Shown: one piece after another, positions 16,002 through 19,943 of the stretch
How positions within the stretch are numbered: position 1 is the stretch's first letter
Layout: each line of letters starts with the position of its first letter
From: UBA7236 sp044227505
GTDB taxonomy: Bacteria; Bacteroidota; Bacteroidia; Chitinophagales; BACL12
NCBI GenBank assembly: GCA_044227505.1
Contig: JBGAWP010000071.1
Coordinates: forward strand, 1 to 19,943
Length of the DNA stretch: 19,943 bases
Reading direction: 5' to 3'
Notes under the pieces: generated by a model
What the model was told of the DNA's origin: nothing
The model's database searches: none
The model's input: only the letters and a program-made list of their open reading frames with translations
Position numbers and translations under genes: made by a program

Positions 16002-16113
16002 ATTAGTGATTTATTGTGACATGCACTTTTATCTTTTTTGTTGTTAAATATAGAGCATTACCTAAATTGCAGCGTCTTTATTTAAATGACATTTATCCAT
16101 AAAAATAAAATTG

Positions 16114-17967
16114 ATGAAAAAGATCTACCTGATACTAACCACGATGTTAGTCGCTGTTTTAACTACGGCAAATGCACAATTATTCACTTATGTTGATGAT
16201 CCGGCAGGTAATTATGCCAGCGTAGCACTAAATGCTACGGGAACTAATTTGTTAAGAGTAAACGGAACGCTTGAGGAATTTTCCTGTCCCACCGGCTTCG
16301 TATCACATGAACATTCTAAATCCACAATTTATGGAAATGGTCGACCAAGCATTCAGTTTTCTGTCGGAGCAGATGCTGGATATCAAATAAATGTGACAAA
16401 CATATCAGTCGACATTCGCAGGAACCCTAAAGGTCCTACAATGTGGAGAATAGCTTATTCACTGGATGGTGGAACAAGTTGGACAAACAGTGGAACTGAT
16501 TTTTTTGTAGAAAGCAGTAATTGTTTAGGGGGCACAAACCTGTCATGGGATCTTCCGGATTTTTCCACTGTAAATTCAATGCTGGTAAGAGTGATTGGAT
16601 TTAGCGCCTATAGTGCTTTAAATGGCGAATCCACTCTTAAAAATATCGTTGTTTCAGGTTCAGTTTCTCTTGCTGATGAAGATGGTGATGGATATACAAT
16701 TGATGTTGATTGCAACGATACAGATGCTGCAATTAATCCCGGCGCTTTCGAGATTTGTAATGGAATTGACGACAATTGCAACGGATTAATAGATGACGGA
16801 ACCGGCACAATATGGTTTGCAGATGCCGATGGTGATACCTATGGAGATGATGCTTCCACAACTATGGCTTGCACGGTTCCTGATGGTTATGTAGCTGATA
16901 ATACAGATTGCAATGATGCTAATGCCGCAATAAATCCTGCAGCTTCAGAAATATGTAATGGGTTGGATGATAATTGTAATGGTGCAATAGACGAAGATCT
17001 TGTGTATGATACCTGGTATGCTGATGCTGATGGTGATGGATTCGGTGACGCAGCTTCTGCAGTTTCAACCTGCGATGGTGCTCCAACCGGATATGTATCG
17101 GATAATACCGATTGTAATGATGCAATATCAAGTATTTATCCTGATGCGCCGGAATCTTGTAATGGAATTGACGATAACTGCAATGGATTGACAGATGAAG
17201 GAATAGATCTTTCCATAGCCATTTCTCCAACGGGAATTATCACTTTGTGCAAACCTGATGAAGTTACACTTTCTGCAACACCCGGGTTTGACTCCTACCA
17301 ATGGTACAAGAATGGTGTTCCTCTAACCGGAGCAAATGATATTGATTACACAACAAACAAGCCTGCGTATTATCAGGTGGAAGGGTTACTTGGCACATGT
17401 TCTTCAGGTTTATCAGAGGTGCAGGCAGTTGCAGTTGTTGAAAGCCCTAACGCAAATATCATGTATCCCGACGGATTAAATTTATGTATGATGTCTCCAA
17501 TTTTATTAAAAGCAAGTTATGCTGATGATAATGTTTACCAATGGTTTTTAAATGGAGATGAAATTGTTGGAGCTACCAACTGGGACTATCTTGCTACAGA
17601 AGTTGGTGATTATTCCTGTATGATAACAAATGCCGCGGGATGTACCCGAACTGCGGAAGCTGTTACTGTAATAAACCAATGCAAAGAGGCAGAAACATCA
17701 TCAGTTTCAAGTATGCATATTTTCCCAAATCCGGCAAAAAATGAAATTAATATTGCATTTTCTTCAGGAATATCAAATTCAGAATCGATTATTGTTTTAG
17801 TGAAAGATATGACAGGAAATACCATTTATTCCACAAAAACTGTTTTAAATCAGGGTGAATTAAATTGGAATATTGATCTTTCTGGGGAAATTGCTTCTGG
17901 TATTTATATAGTGACAGTAGAAACAAAAGAGATTAAATTAAATGAAAATGTAGTGATTATAAAATAG
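16114..17967 (+). CDS. Surface protein with MopE-type metal-binding repeats, Ig-like domains and T9SS tail
   Basis: This is a 617-residue protein starting at the ATG at 16114 (a TTG directly in front is unlikely to be the start). Order: signal peptide 1 to about 21 (ending TTANAQ); a beta-rich, jelly-roll-like domain to about 185 (IAYSLDGGTSW); three MopE-type repeats at about 188-362, each with a DxDGDxY/F loop, a DCNDxxxxIxPxAxE segment and CNGxDDNCNG; two Ig-like domains (YQWYKNG near 395-401 and YQWFLNG near 475-481, each in a segment of about 75 residues); and a type A T9SS domain from about 533 (FPNPAKNE, then IASGIYIVTV). MopE of Methylococcus binds copper; here the acidic DxDGD loops would equally suit calcium. 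Probably a secreted or surface-anchored adhesin-like protein; no enzymatic domain is seen. A strong terminator follows. Confidence 0.85.
   Translation: MKKIYLILTTMLVAVLTTANAQLFTYVDDPAGNYASVALNATGTNLLRVNGTLEEFSCPTGFVSHEHSKSTIYGNGRPSIQFSVGADAGYQINVTNISVDIRRNPKGPTMWRIAYSLDGGTSWTNSGTDFFVESSNCLGGTNLSWDLPDFSTVNSMLVRVIGFSAYSALNGESTLKNIVVSGSVSLADEDGDGYTIDVDCNDTDAAINPGAFEICNGIDDNCNGLIDDGTGTIWFADADGDTYGDDASTTMACTVPDGYVADNTDCNDANAAINPAASEICNGLDDNCNGAIDEDLVYDTWYADADGDGFGDAASAVSTCDGAPTGYVSDNTDCNDAISSIYPDAPESCNGIDDNCNGLTDEGIDLSIAISPTGIITLCKPDEVTLSATPGFDSYQWYKNGVPLTGANDIDYTTNKPAYYQVEGLLGTCSSGLSEVQAVAVVESPNANIMYPDGLNLCMMSPILLKASYADDNVYQWFLNGDEIVGATNWDYLATEVGDYSCMITNAAGCTRTAEAVTVINQCKEAETSSVSSMHIFPNPAKNEINIAFSSGISNSESIIVLVKDMTGNTIYSTKTVLNQGELNWNIDLSGEIASGIYIVTVETKEIKLNENVVIIK
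16675..17199 (+). repeat. Three tandem MopE-type coding repeats
   Basis: Repeat units lie at about 16675-16800, 16819-16995 and 17020-17199. The conserved Cys of DCND recurs every 66 and 68 codons. The first unit is the shortest as counted because its upstream linker differs. The second has DGDT in place of DGDG. The third is best conserved (DADGDGFG). The DNA copies have diverged at many third positions, so the duplications are not recent. Confidence 0.8.
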
Positions 17968-17987
17968 TATAATAAAATTGCAGGTTC

Positions 17988-18020
17988 AAAATCCCTGCCC
18001 TTTGGGGTGGGGATTTTTTT
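17988..18020 (+). terminator. Rho-independent terminator after the MopE-repeat gene
   Basis: AAAATCCCTGCCC (17988-18000), loop TTTG, then GGGTGGGGATTTT (18005-18017) make a 13-pair stem including two G-T wobbles, followed by more T. It is 20 bp after the stop codon. Confidence 0.85.
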
Positions 18021-18030
18021 ATTATCTTTG
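18001..18030 (+). promoter_or_regulatory. Promoter for the T9SS-tailed SGNH-like gene
   Basis: TTTG (18001-18004) and TATCTTTG (18023-18030) are separated by 18 bp, close to the Bacteroidota -33/-7 layout. The -33 candidate is the loop of the preceding terminator. The leader would be about 70 nt to the ATG at 18107. It is the only promoter candidate in the window where both elements fit. Confidence 0.5.
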
Positions 18031-18106
18031 AAATCGAGATTAGCTATTCGGGTTTGGATTACTATATATTAAAACCTGATAATTATTTCACCCAATAATT
18101 CCTCAC

Positions 18107-19450
18107 ATGCACAAAAGTATATTTCTTATTTTTTTATCGCTAAGCATTTTTTCGCTTACCGCACAAACTGAAGATTGGGATATCATTATTGATGTTGACC
18201 CATCTATTAATTGCGATCAGGATTCAACAGGATTAATTCCACTTACAGATATGGGCAATACTTTTTACAATGGTATTCAGGGTGGTCTTTATAAAGGAGG
18301 GATTAATATTTTAAATGGTCCGCATAAAAAAAAGGGAGTCAATATTTCTAAGAACATGAAACCGCTGGATACACTGGGCAATATAGATTATATGAGCGGG
18401 GAAGTGTTGTTTTTAGGATTAGGTGCCTCTGTTGCATCCAATCTTTTTAATGCCTATGTCGACACTATAAAAAAATATGATAATGAAGGCATGAGTGCTT
18501 GCGTTACTGCAAGAGGAATGTTTACTGCGGGAAAAGATCTGGATGATATGATAGATACAATTAATCCATCATTTTGGTATGCTTTGAAAGACAGAATGAT
18601 TTTAAAAGAAGATACCTACGCACAAGTACAAGTATTGTGGATCTTACAACAAAGCGACAGCGATTCCAGCAATGATTTTACAACGTACTATAATTCGGTA
18701 ATGTCAAAATATATTACCTTAATGCAGGTATTAAAAGATTCTTTCCCGAATTTAAAACAAGTTTATCTTTCCGGAATTCACTATACAGGATATATGGATC
18801 CCGAGCATAAACGTTACAATGCATATGGGGAGCCAAAGGGTTATTGGGCCAATCTTGTAATTAAACAATTAATTCAAAAACAAATTAGCGGCGATCCTGC
18901 ATTGGCATATGAAGGACCGAATATTAAAAGTGCATGGATCGGATGGGGACCCTATTTTTGGGCAGATGGAGTAAATCCCCGCACTTATGATGGATTAACA
19001 TGGTCATGCGATCAATTCAGGACAGATTCCACAGGAGCGGGATTTCACCTAATTGATTCTTCCTATGGATTTGGTATTGAAGCAGCCATGGTAAAAACCT
19101 TTATGGAAACAAATCCTGTTTCCAGTGTGTGGTATAACGATGGACCTTTATGGGTTGATTGCGGAGTTGATACAACCAGAATTTCGTATTACCAAAATTC
19201 AATTGATCGGATTAAAATTTTTCCTAATCCGGTTGAACACGAATTTACTATTTTATTACCTGAATCAATTTCAGGGCAAATAACAGTTACTATATTTAAT
19301 GAATTAGGAATTCGCGTTCATCAACAATTCTTTGAAAATTATTTTTCGCCGGGAATTGATCTTGATATAAATTTACCTGTGGGTATTTATTTAACTGAGG
19401 TTATAAGCGATAAATATAAATACAACACAAAATTTATGGTGACAAATTAA
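18107..19450 (+). CDS. SGNH-like protein with T9SS sorting tail, probably lacking the catalytic Ser (copy B)
   Basis: This is a 447-residue secreted protein with a signal peptide at 1 to about 20 (ending SLTAQ). It is clearly a paralogue of the protein at 3064-4011: in the opening block NCD..STG.IP..D.G....NG..GG.Y 16 of 31 residues are identical, and FPNLKQVYLSGIHYTGY (213-229), WANLVIKQLIQKQISG (247-262), WGPYFWADG (280-288) and TWSCD (298-302) all align. The catalytic blocks differ. LGFST of copy A aligns with LGLGA (103-107), so the nucleophile position is G106. GAQGG is replaced by TARGM. GGIHPSS is replaced by AGFHLID, though H314 and D307 remain. A type A T9SS domain occupies about 365-447 (FPNPVEHE, LGIRVHQQ, LPVGIYLTEV). 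It may be a binding protein or an inactive enzyme rather than a hydrolase; that is inference. S108 nearby could be an alternative nucleophile. Confidence 0.7.
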   Translation: MHKSIFLIFLSLSIFSLTAQTEDWDIIIDVDPSINCDQDSTGLIPLTDMGNTFYNGIQGGLYKGGINILNGPHKKKGVNISKNMKPLDTLGNIDYMSGEVLFLGLGASVASNLFNAYVDTIKKYDNEGMSACVTARGMFTAGKDLDDMIDTINPSFWYALKDRMILKEDTYAQVQVLWILQQSDSDSSNDFTTYYNSVMSKYITLMQVLKDSFPNLKQVYLSGIHYTGYMDPEHKRYNAYGEPKGYWANLVIKQLIQKQISGDPALAYEGPNIKSAWIGWGPYFWADGVNPRTYDGLTWSCDQFRTDSTGAGFHLIDSSYGFGIEAAMVKTFMETNPVSSVWYNDGPLWVDCGVDTTRISYYQNSIDRIKIFPNPVEHEFTILLPESISGQITVTIFNELGIRVHQQFFENYFSPGIDLDINLPVGIYLTEVISDKYKYNTKFMVTN

Positions 19451-19480
19451 TCGAATTAAATACAACGAAATAAATATATT

Positions 19481-19943
19481 TTAACGCAACAATGCAAGTG
19501 TAATCGTTTTATTTATAATTTCCCCATATTTATTAATGCCCCTGATATTTACCAAATAAGTACCAACTTCCTGATCCTGTGATCGGTAGGTTCCATCCCA
19601 TCCAAGATGAAGATCGGAGCTTTCAAAAATCAAACTTCCCCATCTGTTGTAAATACTATAACCTGTTATCTCACCCATTCCAATAAACAATGGATGGTAA
19701 TAGTCATTCAATCCATCTCCATTCGGGGTGAATGCCGACGGTGAAATAATATCCATATCCTCTAAAACAAAAATGGTAACAGAATCAACAGCAACACATC
19801 CATTGGCATCGGTGCCTGTAACATAATAAACAATGGTATCTTCTGCATAGGTTGTAGGATCTGAAACATTTACATCAGACAACCATGTATCAGGTGACCA
19901 AACATAAGTTGTTCCTCCTGTAGCATTTAAATTTGCGAATCCT
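19481..19943 (-). CDS. T9SS protein with gliding-motility-type C-terminal domain, 5'-truncated
   Basis: Only the last roughly 153 residues are in the window; the frame is open to the right edge, and the TTG at 19882 is an internal codon rather than a start. The visible part begins with the end of a PKD- or Ig-like repeat (ATGGTTYVWSPDTWLSD, YYVTGTDANGCVAVDSVTIFV). The type B T9SS domain follows (gliding motility-associated C-terminal domain): PSAFTPNGDGLNDYYHP, YSIYNRWGSLIFES, LGWDGTYRSQDQEVGTYLV. Proteins with this tail are often very long, repetitive adhesins exported by T9SS. The stop is 30 bp from that of the convergent SGNH-like gene, and no terminator is visible between them. Confidence 0.85.
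   Translation of the reverse strand, partial: GFANLNATGGTTYVWSPDTWLSDVNVSDPTTYAEDTIVYYVTGTDANGCVAVDSVTIFVLEDMDIISPSAFTPNGDGLNDYYHPLFIGMGEITGYSIYNRWGSLIFESSDLHLGWDGTYRSQDQEVGTYLVNIRGINKYGEIINKTITLALLR

Larger units (their letters stand above)
15781..16113. other. 333-bp divergent intergenic region
   Basis: No gene or RNA was recognised here. The region separates two divergent T9SS cargo genes and must hold both promoters. A -7 box for the minus gene lies at 15828-15835. An AT-rich centre carries nested dyads: TAACTAAT (15967-15974) with ATTAGTTA (15994-16001), and AATTGA-CAA-TCAATT (15972-15986) between them. No exact TAnnTTTG was found for the plus-strand gene; TATCTTTT near 16030 is the nearest. 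Confidence 0.5.

Noticed and set aside
15781..16113. A small RNA or tRNA in the long divergent gap
   Set aside because: No cloverleaf, T-loop or stable GC-bearing hairpin was found; only AT-rich dyads are present.
16675..17199. A possible CRISPR-like or satellite array, because of regular repetition
   Set aside because: The period is about 200 bp, the units diverge at third codon positions, and they encode a known protein motif in frame.
16919..17230. A His- and Tyr-rich minus-strand open frame across the MopE repeats
   Set aside because: It is the reverse reading of the repeated GAT/AAT-rich codons of the repeats; its periodic composition mirrors them and no start signal is present.

Overview
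The window is AT-rich and reads as a chromosomal piece of a Bacteroidota genome. The evidence is type IX secretion (T9SS) C-terminal sorting domains on five proteins, a DUF5686/CarboxypepD_reg-like outer-membrane protein, a PorT-like beta-barrel, and several upstream boxes matching the Bacteroidota -7 consensus TAnnTTTG. The gene order etfB-etfA-bifunctional nuclease-CNT nucleoside transporter is familiar from this phylum. Genus or species cannot be resolved from the sequence alone. No mobile element, CRISPR array, rRNA or tRNA gene was seen.

Layout. (1) 2-4011, plus strand: 3' part of a small outer-membrane beta-barrel gene, a large DUF5686 protein, and, one base further on, a secreted SGNH/GDSL-like hydrolase relative. 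(2) 4015-8660, minus strand: a probable operon transcribed etfB, etfA, bifunctional nuclease with UVR tail, crcB/fluC fluoride channel, CNT nucleoside transporter, small two-helix membrane protein. (3) 8864-10554, plus strand: a TPR protein overlapping tilS by ATGA, diverging from the etf operon. (4) 10589-19943: a secretome-rich stretch with two M43 zinc metalloproteases, a MopE-repeat/Ig-like surface protein, a second SGNH-like protein with a T9SS tail, and the C-terminal end of a gliding-motility-type T9SS protein entering from the right. Malate dehydrogenase (mdh) and a single-domain retropepsin-like protein sit between the two metalloproteases.

How it fits together. Region 2 is housekeeping: electron transfer from acyl-CoA or similar dehydrogenases, nucleoside uptake, fluoride export. 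Region 3 is tRNA modification. Region 4 is mostly export cargo for T9SS, which would place proteases and calcium- or metal-binding adhesin-like proteins on the cell surface or outside the cell. The most notable signal is the pair of SGNH-like paralogues about 14 kb apart. The copy at 3064 keeps a candidate Ser nucleophile, a GxQGG block and an HPS block. The copy at 18107 has lost the aligned Ser, the GxQGG block and the PS of HPS, but has gained a T9SS sorting tail. Four hairpins at gene ends look like terminators, three of them strong.
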